Shown here in pieces: positions 1-6,619 of a stretch of 6,831 bases of DNA; the stretch's first letter is position 1; each line of letters opens with the position of its first letter. The stretch comes from Caldilineaceae bacterium (GTDB lineage Bacteria > Chloroflexota > Anaerolineae > Caldilineales > Caldilineaceae): contig JACSRH010000365.1 in the NCBI GenBank assembly GCA_014879855.1, positions 1 to 6,831 on the forward strand, written 5' to 3'. A program made the translations under genes and the position numbers. Below the pieces are notes generated by a model. That model ran no database searches. It was not told the DNA's origin and saw only the letters and a list, made by a program, of their open reading frames with translations.

Positions 1-643
1 CGTCACCGTGGTCAAGACTGACTCGACTGCACGCCACAAAGGCATCAGCCTGTTGATGCTCGAACGCGGCATGGAAGGCTTTACACGCGGGCGCAACCTC
101 GACAAGATCGGCATGAAGGCGCAGGATACGGCGGAGCTCTTTTTCGACAACGTGCGCGTGCCGGTCGCCAATCTGATTGGCGAGGAGGGAAAGGGTTTCT
201 ATTACCTGATGCAGCGCCTGCCCCAGGAGCGGCTCGACATCGCGGTGGTGGCTGTGGCAGCCGCGGCTGCCGCGCTCGAAATGACGCTGCGCTATTGCAA
301 GGAGCGCACGGCCTTTGGCCAACCGATTGGCAGCTTTCAAAACTCGCGCTTCAAACTGGCCGAAATGCACACCGAAATCCAGGTGGCGCGCGTCTTCGTC
401 GACCGCTGCATCGAAGCGCTCAATGCCAGCGAACTCACGGCCGAGGAGGCGGCGATGGCAAAGTGGTGGACGACCGACTTGCAGAAACGCGTGATGGATG
501 AATGTCTCCAACTGCACGGCGGCTACGGTTATATGCTCGAATATCCTATCGCCAGGTTCTACCTCGACGCGCGCGTGCAGCCGATCTACGGCGGCACAAA
601 TGAGATCATGAAAGAAGTGATCGGGCGGGCGATGGGGGTGTAA
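1..643 (+). CDS. Acyl-CoA dehydrogenase, long-chain type (3' part; 5' end outside the window)
   Basis: This flavoenzyme family introduces an alpha,beta double bond into acyl-CoA in fatty-acid or branched-chain acid oxidation and passes electrons to ETF. The reading frame is open from base 2, so the gene starts upstream; about 213 C-terminal residues are visible. They cover the end of the beta domain (FFDNVRVP at about 131-154) and the whole C-terminal helical domain. Recognisable motifs are RTAFGQPIG (about 308-334), LQLHGGYGY (about 508-534) and YGGTNEIMKEVIGRAM near the end. The position that holds the catalytic Glu in short- and medium-chain enzymes (YEGT) is Gly here. A Glu occurs instead in LPQERL (codon 227-229), as in mammalian LCAD, where that Glu is the catalytic base. 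Substrate length is therefore inferred as long or branched chain, but only by resemblance. The stop codon is one base from the next ATG, so the two genes are probably cotranscribed. Confidence 0.95.
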   Translation, partial: VTVVKTDSTARHKGISLLMLERGMEGFTRGRNLDKIGMKAQDTAELFFDNVRVPVANLIGEEGKGFYYLMQRLPQERLDIAVVAVAAAAAALEMTLRYCKERTAFGQPIGSFQNSRFKLAEMHTEIQVARVFVDRCIEALNASELTAEEAAMAKWWTTDLQKRVMDECLQLHGGYGYMLEYPIARFYLDARVQPIYGGTNEIMKEVIGRAMGV

Positions 644-644
644 C

Positions 645-1643
645 ATGCGACTTCTTATCATCGGCGGGACGGTTTTCCTCGGCCGGCATCTGGCCGAGCA
701 GGCGTTGCAGCGCGGCCATGCCGTCACCCTCTTCAACCGCGGGCAGAGCAATCCGGCATTGTTCCCAGCGGCCGAACATCTCACGGGCGACCGCGCCAGC
801 GATGTGCGCGCGCTTGCCGGGCGCACCTGGGACGCGGTGATCGACACTTGCGGCTATCACCCGCGCGAGGTGCGGCGCACCGTGCAGGCGCTCAGGACGC
901 AGGTCGGCCACTACCAGTTCGTCTCGACGCTTTCGGTCTATGCCGACAACGCGCCGGCCGGCGTGACCGAGGATTCGCCCGTCGCCTCATTGGACGGCGA
1001 GGTGGAGGCCGCGGTCGTCAGCGGCGAGACCTACGGGCCACTCAAGGCGTTGTGCGAGCAGGAAGTGCTGCAAGCCATGCCAACGCACGGCCTGGTGGTG
1101 CGCCCCGGTCTCATCGTCGGCCCCTATGACCGCAGCGACCGCTTTACTTACTGGCCTGTGCGCATTCAGGAGGGCGGCGACGTGTTGGCGCCCGGCGATG
1201 CCGACGCGCCCGTGCAATTCATCCACGCGGCCGACCTGGCCGCGTGGATGCTCGGCTGTTCAGAGCAGGGCGTCACCGGCGTCTTCAACGCCACCGGTCC
1301 TGACTATACATTGACAGTGGGCGAAGTCTTCGATGCGTGCCGCGTGGTCACACCGAGCGCGGCGCGTCTCGTCTGGGTCGATGAAGAGTTCTTGCTGGCG
1401 CATGAGGTGGCGCCTTATACGGAAATGCCGCTGTGGGTGCCGGCGGCTTATGTGGGCTTCAACCGCGTCGATTGCCGCAAAGCCATCGCGCATGGACTGC
1501 GCTTCCGGCCCCTGCTCGACGTCATTTCTGACACGCTGGATTGGCACGCCACGCGACCGGCTGCGACCACGCTGCGCGCTGGCCTCTCTGCCGCGCGCGA
1601 AGCCGAACTGCTGGCCGCCTGGCGGCGCGAGGGTCATCGATAA
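645..1643 (+). CDS. NAD-dependent epimerase/dehydratase-like extended SDR
   Basis: The 332-residue product is an extended short-chain dehydrogenase/reductase, cytoplasmic, with no signal peptide or membrane segment. It opens with beta strand MRLLIIGG and the nucleotide-binding motif GGTVFLG (residues 7-13). NRG at 31-33 ends the second strand and may select the cofactor ribose. Next come DAVIDTCGY (63-71), FVSTLSVYA (92-100, with likely catalytic Ser) and YGPLK (130-134), which fits the YxxxK catalytic pair. RPGLIVGPYDRSDRFTYW (153-170) and QFIHAADLA (191-199) are typical of the epimerase/CSP41-like branch. Length is normal. The reaction and substrate cannot be told from sequence; such proteins are often annotated only as epimerase or reductase. 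The ATG at 645 follows the dehydrogenase stop by one base and has a G-run about six bases upstream as a plausible SD site. The next gene begins three bases after its stop, so the three plus-strand genes look like one transcription unit. Confidence 0.9.
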   Translation: MRLLIIGGTVFLGRHLAEQALQRGHAVTLFNRGQSNPALFPAAEHLTGDRASDVRALAGRTWDAVIDTCGYHPREVRRTVQALRTQVGHYQFVSTLSVYADNAPAGVTEDSPVASLDGEVEAAVVSGETYGPLKALCEQEVLQAMPTHGLVVRPGLIVGPYDRSDRFTYWPVRIQEGGDVLAPGDADAPVQFIHAADLAAWMLGCSEQGVTGVFNATGPDYTLTVGEVFDACRVVTPSAARLVWVDEEFLLAHEVAPYTEMPLWVPAAYVGFNRVDCRKAIAHGLRFRPLLDVISDTLDWHATRPAATTLRAGLSAAREAELLAAWRREGHR

Positions 1644-1646
1644 ATA

Positions 1647-2240
1647 ATGTTCAACGATCTGCCGTTTGAGAAGGAACTGCGTGAATTCCTCCACCAGAAG
1701 AATGCGCGTTTTATCGACCAGACAAAGGGATTTTATGACGCCGACTTTGCGCTGATGCTGTCGGACGGGTCGCGTTTTGCGCTGGAAGTCAAGGAAAAGC
1801 GTCAGACATACACCGTGCAGGCGTGGCCGCAAAACACACCGGAGGCGCACATGTTTATCCTCGATGATCTCACCGTGCGCAAATGCCTGGGCTTTGCCCC
1901 GCGCGCTGGGGTCGCGGTCAAGGACGTCGTGGGCAAGCGCTTTGTTTTTTACTCGGTCATCGATCTGGCGCTGATGCCGCGCGTGCGCGTCAACCGGCGC
2001 ATCGAACGCAACAAGCCCGACCTCAAGGGCAAATGGATCGTAGATCTGCGCAACGGCAAACGTGCAACCACACTGGACGATCTGCTCGTCCATCTCCAGG
2101 GTTATCTGGGCAATCTGCACAGTATTCTCTACGAACTTCACCCTTGTTACGGCGAGTATATCGGCGAGATCGTCGGCGAGGGCGGCATCACGCGACGGCC
2201 CGAACATTGGGATCAGGATGTGCGCAACAGCCGGCGCTGA
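1647..2240 (+). CDS. Hypothetical protein with a PD-(D/E)XK-nuclease-like motif
   Basis: I do not recognise this 197-residue protein as a named family. Its N-terminal third has the layout of the PD-(D/E)XK nuclease fold: an acidic helix with Glu8/Glu10, then FYDADFAL with Asp31/Asp33, then a strand ending in LEVKEK, giving Glu47-x-Lys49. A Gln (Q53) follows closely. The middle (about 66-110) has alternating hydrophobic strands, including FVFYSVIDLALMP. The remainder is basic and then helical (DDLLVHLQGYLGNLHSILYEL, roughly 143-163), with a hydrophilic end. No signal peptide or membrane segment is visible. The start is three bases after the preceding stop. The nearest G-rich stretch is about 13 bases upstream, so translation may depend on coupling. 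It is the last gene before the convergent junction. Nuclease activity is an inference from motif spacing only; a structural or nucleic-acid-binding role is equally possible. Confidence 0.8.
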   Translation: MFNDLPFEKELREFLHQKNARFIDQTKGFYDADFALMLSDGSRFALEVKEKRQTYTVQAWPQNTPEAHMFILDDLTVRKCLGFAPRAGVAVKDVVGKRFVFYSVIDLALMPRVRVNRRIERNKPDLKGKWIVDLRNGKRATTLDDLLVHLQGYLGNLHSILYELHPCYGEYIGEIVGEGGITRRPEHWDQDVRNSRR

Positions 2241-2292
2241 TGCGGCAGCGACCGCGCCAGCACCCTTCAGATGGAGTTTACGACTCCACAAA
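2241..2292. other. Convergent intergenic junction, no clear terminator
   Basis: The plus-strand cluster and the minus-strand block end here, tail to tail, with only 52 bp between the stop codons. The sole structure I see is a 6-bp stem (TGGAGT at 2272-2277 with ACTCCA at 2283-2288, 5-nt loop). No T-run follows it on either strand, so I would not call it an intrinsic terminator. Confidence 0.5.
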
Positions 2293-3213
2293 TCAAACAA
2301 CGCCGGACGGGGCGCCAAAATGCTCAATACCGCAAGCATTACAACTGTACTCCCACAGCCTTTTGGCTTTGGCTTCGTCGTAAGAGTCTGGACTGGAAGA
2401 GATGAGACGGCCATCGGTGCTGAACTTGCCGCCAATCCCCTCCAGGCTGGGGTCGGCCGCGACGAAGACAAGGCTGTCGGCGCCCTGCTCCACGGTGCGA
2501 GTGTCGGCAAAGCGCGTGACGATGTTTTTGAAGATCCAGCGGCCCACGGGGTTGGGGATGTGCTCCGCAATGGTGGCGGGAACGTAGCCGGGACAGACCG
2601 CGTTGGCCGTGACCTCGCTGCCTGCCAGGCGGCGCTGCAATTCATAAGTGAACCAGAGATTGGCTAATTTGGAGTTCTTGTAGAAGACCTCCGGCTGATA
2701 GTACTTTTCGGCGCGCAGGTTGTCGTAGTCGAAATCCACCGGCGGCCCGTTGCCGATGCCCGCCATGTGCGTCTGCGAGGAGACGACCACCAGCCGCGCC
2801 GGCGCCGACCGCAACAGATCGGGCAGCAGCAGATGCGTAAGCAGGAAGTGGCCCAGATGGTTGATGCCAAAGGTCAGCTCAAAGCCGTCGGCGGTAAACT
2901 TTGGCTGCTTTTCCACCACCATCAGCCCGGCGTTGTTGATCAGCCCATGCAGCGGCAGCCCTTGCGCATGAAACGCCTCAACAAACTGGCGGATTGAGGC
3001 AAAGGAGGCCAGATCAAGCTGCATAGTTTCCACCGTGGCGCCGGGCGCGCATTGCCGGATCGCAGCGACGGCTGCTTCGCCCGCGGTGACATTGCGCGCG
3101 GTCAGGATAACTCGATAGCCGCGTTCGGCCAGTTTGCGGGCAGCCGCCAGCCCGAGGCCGCGGTTGCCGCCCGTGATCAACATAACTTTCTGCACCGAAC
3201 TGTGCTCACGCAT
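2293..3213 (-). CDS. Short-chain dehydrogenase/reductase, retinol-dehydrogenase-like
   Basis: The 306-residue protein is an SDR oxidoreductase that should act on a carbonyl or alcohol with NAD(P)(H). The dinucleotide motif is TGGNRGLG (14-21), and TARN (38-41) with its Arg favours NADP. LDLAS (67-71) and NNAG (93-96) follow. The catalytic tetrad is Asn118 (in GINHLGH), Ser145/146 (VVVSSQ), Tyr178 and Lys182 (YKNSK). PGY at 208-210 precedes the substrate loop. The long insertion before the active Tyr and the YKNSKLANLWFTYEL stretch resemble the RDH11-14/WWOX-like branch, but retinol itself is unlikely to be the bacterial substrate. The ATG at 3213 overlaps the upstream TIGR01777 gene by 8 bp, and only a purine-rich weak SD precedes it, so translational coupling is likely. 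It is the last gene of the marR operon. Confidence 0.93.
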   Translation of the reverse strand: MREHSSVQKVMLITGGNRGLGLAAARKLAERGYRVILTARNVTAGEAAVAAIRQCAPGATVETMQLDLASFASIRQFVEAFHAQGLPLHGLINNAGLMVVEKQPKFTADGFELTFGINHLGHFLLTHLLLPDLLRSAPARLVVVSSQTHMAGIGNGPPVDFDYDNLRAEKYYQPEVFYKNSKLANLWFTYELQRRLAGSEVTANAVCPGYVPATIAEHIPNPVGRWIFKNIVTRFADTRTVEQGADSLVFVAADPSLEGIGGKFSTDGRLISSSPDSYDEAKAKRLWEYSCNACGIEHFGAPSGVV

Positions 3214-4156
3214 TGGCTTTTCTCTTTGCTACAATATCGCGCACGGCGGCCTCGCAGTCGCTGAACTGGAAGGGATAGCCCATCTCCAGCATCTTCTGCG
3301 GGATCATGCGCCGGCCGTGGATGATGATCTCAGCGGGTTCGCCCATCACGAACAGCTTGAGGATCCAGCCCGGCATTTTGCGGCCGGCGGGTTTGTCCAA
3401 TACCTTGCCGATAATGGCGGCGTACTCCTGATGGCGCACCGGATTCGGCGCCGAGACATTCACCGGCCCGGCAATCCGTTCATCTTCCAAAATTTGCAGC
3501 ATGATCCCCACCTGATCGTCAATGTGAATCCAGGAGAACCACTGCGTCCCCGGCGCCACCGTCCCGCCATAGCCGCGCTCGAACTGCGGCAGTTGCGCCA
3601 CCAGCGCGCCGCCTTCGATGCCAAAGACCACGCCCGTACGCAACAGCACGGTGCGGATGCCCAGGTCAGCCGCGGGCAAAGCAGCTGACTCCCAGGCCAC
3701 ATTGTCTGTCGCCCAGTGATCGGCGCCCGGTGCGGAGGTTTCAGTGAGCTTTTCGTCGCTGAAACCGGTGAAGCCGTAGTAGCCGATCGAGGAGCCGTTG
3801 ATAAATACTTCAGGCTTCCGTTTGGCGTTGCGCATCGCCGCCACCAGCCCGCGGGTGCTTTCGATTTTAGATTGCGTCGATGCTGCCACTGCTTTGCGGC
3901 TGACCTTTTTACCAAAAAGTGGTTCCCCAGCCAAGTGAACGACGGCATAGGCGCTATCCACTGCGGCTGCCCAAGGGCCGCTGGCAGCGGGCTGCCAGGC
4001 CACGTATTCCAACCCACCCGGGACCTTCTGTTTTGCGACGTCGGGGTCGCGCGAGAAGACGACGACGCCGTAGCCCTTTTCCGTCAAGGCGCGACAAAAG
4101 GGGCGACCAATCAGGCCGGTCGCGCCGGTGACAATGACACGTTTCTGCGCTGACAT
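3206..4156 (-). CDS. TIGR01777-family epimerase (YfcH/SDR39U1-like)
   Basis: The 316-residue protein matches the TIGR01777 group of atypical extended SDRs (E. coli YfcH, human SDR39U1), whose physiological substrate is not established. It has the Rossmann motif VTGATGLIG (9-17), FSRDP (34-38), HLAGEP (74-79), NGSSIGYYG (120-128) and RTGVVFG (173-179). It ends with the family's characteristic C-terminal domain (GRRMIPQKMLEMGYPFQF, 281-298). The usual YxxxK pair is not obvious: Tyr126/127 is not followed by a Lys four positions on, which makes the chemistry uncertain. Length is normal for the family. The ATG lies 3 bp after the marR stop. Its SD, GAGGAG at 4163-4168, is embedded in the last marR codons with a 6-nt spacer, so expression should follow marR. 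No signal peptide or membrane helices are visible. Confidence 0.93.
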   Translation of the reverse strand: MSAQKRVIVTGATGLIGRPFCRALTEKGYGVVVFSRDPDVAKQKVPGGLEYVAWQPAASGPWAAAVDSAYAVVHLAGEPLFGKKVSRKAVAASTQSKIESTRGLVAAMRNAKRKPEVFINGSSIGYYGFTGFSDEKLTETSAPGADHWATDNVAWESAALPAADLGIRTVLLRTGVVFGIEGGALVAQLPQFERGYGGTVAPGTQWFSWIHIDDQVGIMLQILEDERIAGPVNVSAPNPVRHQEYAAIIGKVLDKPAGRKMPGWILKLFVMGEPAEIIIHGRRMIPQKMLEMGYPFQFSDCEAAVRDIVAKRKANA

Positions 4157-4159
4157 TGC

Positions 4160-4675
4160 TTACTCCTCGACCTGGTGGTCTAAGCGCTGAAGCTGCTCCA
4201 AAACCTGTGTTGCGTAGTCAATTTCCGGAGATAAATGGTGCAGCAGTTCCTGCAGCAACTGATCCAACTGCCGGGCTTTTACCTCGCCCATTGCGGCCAG
4301 ACTGCGCGCAACCAGATCGTCTTCGTCAAACTGAGGAACGCTGGCGATCTGCTCGCGGCCAAGCGGGGTCAGGTGCAGAGGGCGGCGGCGGCGATCGGCG
4401 GGGTCCTCGCCACGCACAACCAGGCCGAGCTTTTCCAGCCGATCCACGACAGGCACCAGCGTTGCGGCGGCAAGCATCATCTTGTCGGCAATTTCGCTCA
4501 GGGTGAAAGATTTTTGAGCCAGAATCTGCATCACACCAAACTGCAGCCCGCTAATGCCGGGCAACTGGAGGGAGATACGCTCTTCCTGCGCGCGGCCAGC
4601 CAGCTTGGCAATCAAGCTGCTGAAGATTTGAACCTGGCGCGCCAGCCGGCTGATGGGAAAAAATGAGTCGTGCAT
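4160..4675 (-). CDS. MarR-family transcriptional regulator
   Basis: The 171-residue protein is a MarR-type winged helix-turn-helix regulator, which would bind DNA as a homodimer and release it on binding a small ligand or on oxidation. Dimerisation helices are at the N terminus (about 8-32) and C terminus (about 130-166). The HTH runs from about residue 58 (TLSEIADKM) through the recognition helix near 68-83 (LAAATLVPVVDRLEKLG). The wing carries the family signature DPADRRRR (91-98) followed by LTPLGRE. No Cys is present, so thiol-based redox sensing is unlikely. The ATG at 4675 has a good SD, GGAGG at 4684-4688, eight bases upstream. It heads a three-gene operon with two oxidoreductases. A consensus-like promoter and a perfect palindrome directly in front suggest that it represses its own operon. 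The ligand is unknown. Confidence 0.93.
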   Translation of the reverse strand: MHDSFFPISRLARQVQIFSSLIAKLAGRAQEERISLQLPGISGLQFGVMQILAQKSFTLSEIADKMMLAAATLVPVVDRLEKLGLVVRGEDPADRRRRPLHLTPLGREQIASVPQFDEDDLVARSLAAMGEVKARQLDQLLQELLHHLSPEIDYATQVLEQLQRLDHQVEE

Positions 4676-4682
4676 TTACTTA

Positions 4683-4718
4683 GCCTCCATATATTTAGCC
4701 TACTAAATATATGGAGGC
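4683..4718. promoter_or_regulatory. Perfect palindrome, candidate MarR operator
   Basis: The arms at 4683-4698 and 4703-4718 are exact reverse complements over 16 bp, separated by a 4-nt spacer. The AT-rich centre (TTTAG, spacer, CTAAA) is the kind of symmetric site a MarR dimer recognises. The palindrome covers the -10 box, the expected transcription start and the SD of marR, so occupancy should block transcription of the operon. It is long for one MarR dimer and may hold two. A partial extra half-site, TTAGCCT, occurs at 4680-4686 and again at 4695-4701. That this is the operator is inferred from position and symmetry. Confidence 0.8.
4684..4688 (-). promoter_or_regulatory. Shine-Dalgarno site of marR inside the operator arm
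   Basis: The minus-strand GGAGG lies eight bases before the marR ATG and fixes that start. It sits entirely within the gene-proximal arm of the 36-bp palindrome, so a transcript carrying both arms could fold and hide it. Confidence 0.75.
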
Positions 4719-4734
4719 GAACGGATGTTGTCAA
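4706..4734 (-). promoter_or_regulatory. Sigma-70-type promoter of the marR operon
   Basis: On the minus strand a perfect -35 hexamer, TTGACA (4729-4734), is followed by exactly 17 bp and the -10 hexamer TATATT (4706-4711), which matches TATAAT at five of six positions. Transcription should begin near 4699-4701, inside or beside the palindrome spacer, leaving a leader of about 25 nt that contains the GGAGG SD. The plus strand has the same TATATT by symmetry but nothing resembling a -35 at the right distance, so the promoter is one-directional. Confidence 0.8.
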
Positions 4735-4818
4735 AACGAAGAAAGGGTGAGAATAACCGGAGACGGTTTTTAGTTCGGAGTTTTAGAAAGTTTACGCGGA
4801 ACTGCGCGTCACCGTCGC

Positions 4819-5703
<885 letters not shown>

Positions 5704-5708
5704 CGCCA

Positions 5709-5714
5709 CTCCCT
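5709..5714 (-). promoter_or_regulatory. Shine-Dalgarno site that decides the nudC start
   Basis: The minus-strand AGGGAG ends five bases before the ATG at 5703. The upstream GTG (5707-5709) shares its first base with this motif, leaving no room for the ribosome, so the ATG is favoured. Confidence 0.6.
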
Positions 5715-5736
5715 ACAGGTGAGAAAACCAAAGCTC

Positions 5737-5766
5737 GCCTCACACCAAGCCGCCTCACGCCAAGTC
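5737..5766. repeat. Tandem 15-bp direct repeat in the hisE-nudC gap
   Basis: Two adjacent 15-bp units (5737-5751 and 5752-5766) agree at 13 of 15 positions, with consensus GCCTCACRCCAAGYC. The stretch continues into a similar CA/AAG-rich sequence up to about 5785. It is non-coding, lies in the nudC leader and resembles degenerate short-period intergenic repeats. I assign no function. Confidence 0.65.
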
Positions 5767-5770
5767 ACGG

Positions 5771-5813
5771 AGCGCACAAAGAAAAGCCCAGAAAAGCATT
5801 CTCATTGTGCGCT
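5771..5813. repeat. Inverted repeat downstream of hisE
   Basis: AGCGCACAA (5771-5779) and TTGTGCGCT (5805-5813) are perfect 9-bp arms around a 25-nt loop. It could form a hairpin after hisE on the minus strand, but no T-run follows the arm, so it is not a classical terminator. A separate 9-bp direct repeat, ATCAGGCAG, occurs nearby at 5826-5834 and 5841-5849. Confidence 0.5.
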
Positions 5814-5858
5814 TGGGGTCTCTGGATCAGGCAGTGCTGTATCAGGCAGCAATGCTTG

Positions 5859-6137
5859 CTACGCGAAGCGCCGCTCCAACTCGGCTTCGACATCTGCCCA
5901 CGCCAAGCCGCGCAGGTTGAGAAAAACAAGCGTGTGATAGACAAGATCGGCCAGTTCGTAGAGGACGCGGTCGTCGGTCTCGCCTTTGGCCGCAATGATC
6001 ACTTCGACGGCCTCCTCGCCCAGCTTTTTGAGGATTTCATTTTCGCCTTTGGCAAAGAGCGTCGCCGTGTAGGAGTCGACGCGCGGGTGCTCTTTGCGAT
6101 CCTGAATGATGGCAGCTAACGTTTGTAGTGTGGACAT
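5859..6137 (-). CDS. hisE: Phosphoribosyl-ATP pyrophosphatase
   Basis: HisE converts phosphoribosyl-ATP to phosphoribosyl-AMP plus pyrophosphate, the second step of histidine synthesis. The 92-residue all-alpha protein belongs to the MazG-like superfamily. The metal-binding signatures are visible: KKLGEEAVEV (37-46) contributes Glu41, Glu42 and Glu45, and the later YELADLVYH helix adds a Glu and an Asp. YTATLFAKGENEILKK before them is typical of HisE. Length is normal for a stand-alone HisE, unlike the HisIE fusion of enterobacteria. The ATG at 6137 is preceded by GAAGGA (6145-6150) with a 7-nt spacer. A TTG one codon upstream has worse spacing and is not preferred. It is 112 bp downstream of hisI on the same strand, so the two consecutive pathway steps are probably cotranscribed. 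Confidence 0.95.
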   Translation of the reverse strand: MSTLQTLAAIIQDRKEHPRVDSYTATLFAKGENEILKKLGEEAVEVIIAAKGETDDRVLYELADLVYHTLVFLNLRGLAWADVEAELERRFA

Positions 6138-6144
6138 CAACCGA

Positions 6145-6150
6145 TCCTTC
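6145..6150 (-). promoter_or_regulatory. Shine-Dalgarno site of hisE
   Basis: The minus-strand GAAGGA is seven bases from the ATG at 6137 but only four from the TTG at 6140. This supports the ATG as the hisE start. Confidence 0.55.
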
Positions 6151-6203
6151 TAAATTCAAACAGTGTCCATGCCCTTGCAGGGGCACAATCGAAAATGGAA
6201 ATG

Positions 6204-6235
6204 CCTTTGCGCCTCTGCTTCTCTGCGCCTTTGCG
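6204..6235. repeat. Four-unit 8-nt periodic repeat between hisI and hisE
   Basis: Four consecutive 8-nt units (6204-6211, 6212-6219, 6220-6227, 6228-6235) follow the plus-strand consensus YCTYTGCG. The first and last units are identical (CCTTTGCG). The third differs from them at two positions. The second (CCTCTGCT) differs from the first at two. The array fills the middle of the 112-bp hisI-hisE gap and would be transcribed as GCAGAG/GCAAAG-type sequence. Similar motifs are widespread in the intergenic DNA of many environmental bacteria, from general recollection rather than a search. A small 5-bp stem (6170-6185) lies between it and hisE. Confidence 0.65.
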
Positions 6236-6249
6236 TTAAGAAATTATTT

Positions 6250-6564
6250 TCAAGTCAGCTCGCGGAAAAAACAGGAGACTGCTCCCGTATGGCACGCTGG
6301 CCCGGCCGGCTCGACCTCGATCAGCAGCGCGTCGCCATCACAGTCCAGGTGCACGGCGACGACCTTTTGCACGTTGCCGCTGGTGGCGCCCTTGTGCCAG
6401 AACTCCTGGCGGCTGCGGCTCCAGAAGACACTCTCGCGCACGTCAAGCGTGCGTTGCAGGCTCTCGGCGTTCATCCACGCCATCATCAACACCTGGCGCG
6501 TGCGCACGTCCTGTACGATCGCCGGGATCAGCCCCGCCTCGTTATAACGAATTTCCTGCACCAT
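6250..6564 (-). CDS. hisI: Phosphoribosyl-AMP cyclohydrolase
   Basis: HisI opens the adenine ring of phosphoribosyl-AMP to give ProFAR, the third step of histidine synthesis, as a zinc- and magnesium-dependent dimer. The family core is complete: GLIPAIVQD, VLMMAWMN, FWSRSR, WHKGATSGN, then DCDGDALL, ACHTG and SCF. These last three supply the conserved Cys and Asp metal ligands. I chose the ATG at 6564 (104 residues) because GGGTG lies five bases upstream. In-frame ATGs at 6576, 6594 and 6627 (up to 125 residues) have no better SD, and E. coli HisIE has a slightly longer lead-in, so the true N terminus is uncertain. The protein is stand-alone rather than fused to HisE. It is the first minus-strand gene of the window and has a long palindromic element in its leader. 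Confidence 0.94.
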   Translation of the reverse strand: MVQEIRYNEAGLIPAIVQDVRTRQVLMMAWMNAESLQRTLDVRESVFWSRSRQEFWHKGATSGNVQKVVAVHLDCDGDALLIEVEPAGPACHTGAVSCFFRELT

Positions 6565-6619
6565 CGTTGCACCCATCAGTGAAGTGTCGAACATTAAATT
6601 TTGGGTCAAGTTGCAGCAA

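Noticed and set aside
2272..2288. 6-bp stem between the convergent genes
   Set aside because: It is too short and lacks a T-run on both strands, so it is not supported as a terminator.
1260..2645. Long minus-strand open frame of 461 codons
   Set aside because: It runs antisense through the epimerase and nuclease-like genes and into the SDR gene in another frame. It shows no recognisable domain and is explained by the GC-rich codon use of the real genes.
3134..3688. Plus-strand 184-codon open frame over the SDR/TIGR01777 junction
   Set aside because: It is antisense to two well-supported oxidoreductase genes, with no recognisable motif.
4755..4771. AACCG-GAGA-CGGTT stem followed by TTTTT on the plus strand
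   Set aside because: It looks like a mini terminator, but the stem is only 5 bp and it points along the plus strand while both flanking genes are on the minus strand.
5737..5850. CRISPR-like array
   Set aside because: Repeats are 9-15 bp, adjacent or irregular, without uniform spacers, and no cas gene is present.
6163..6582. Plus-strand open frames over hisI
   Set aside because: They are antisense shadows of a gene with a full set of HisI motifs, and one also reads through the 8-nt repeat.
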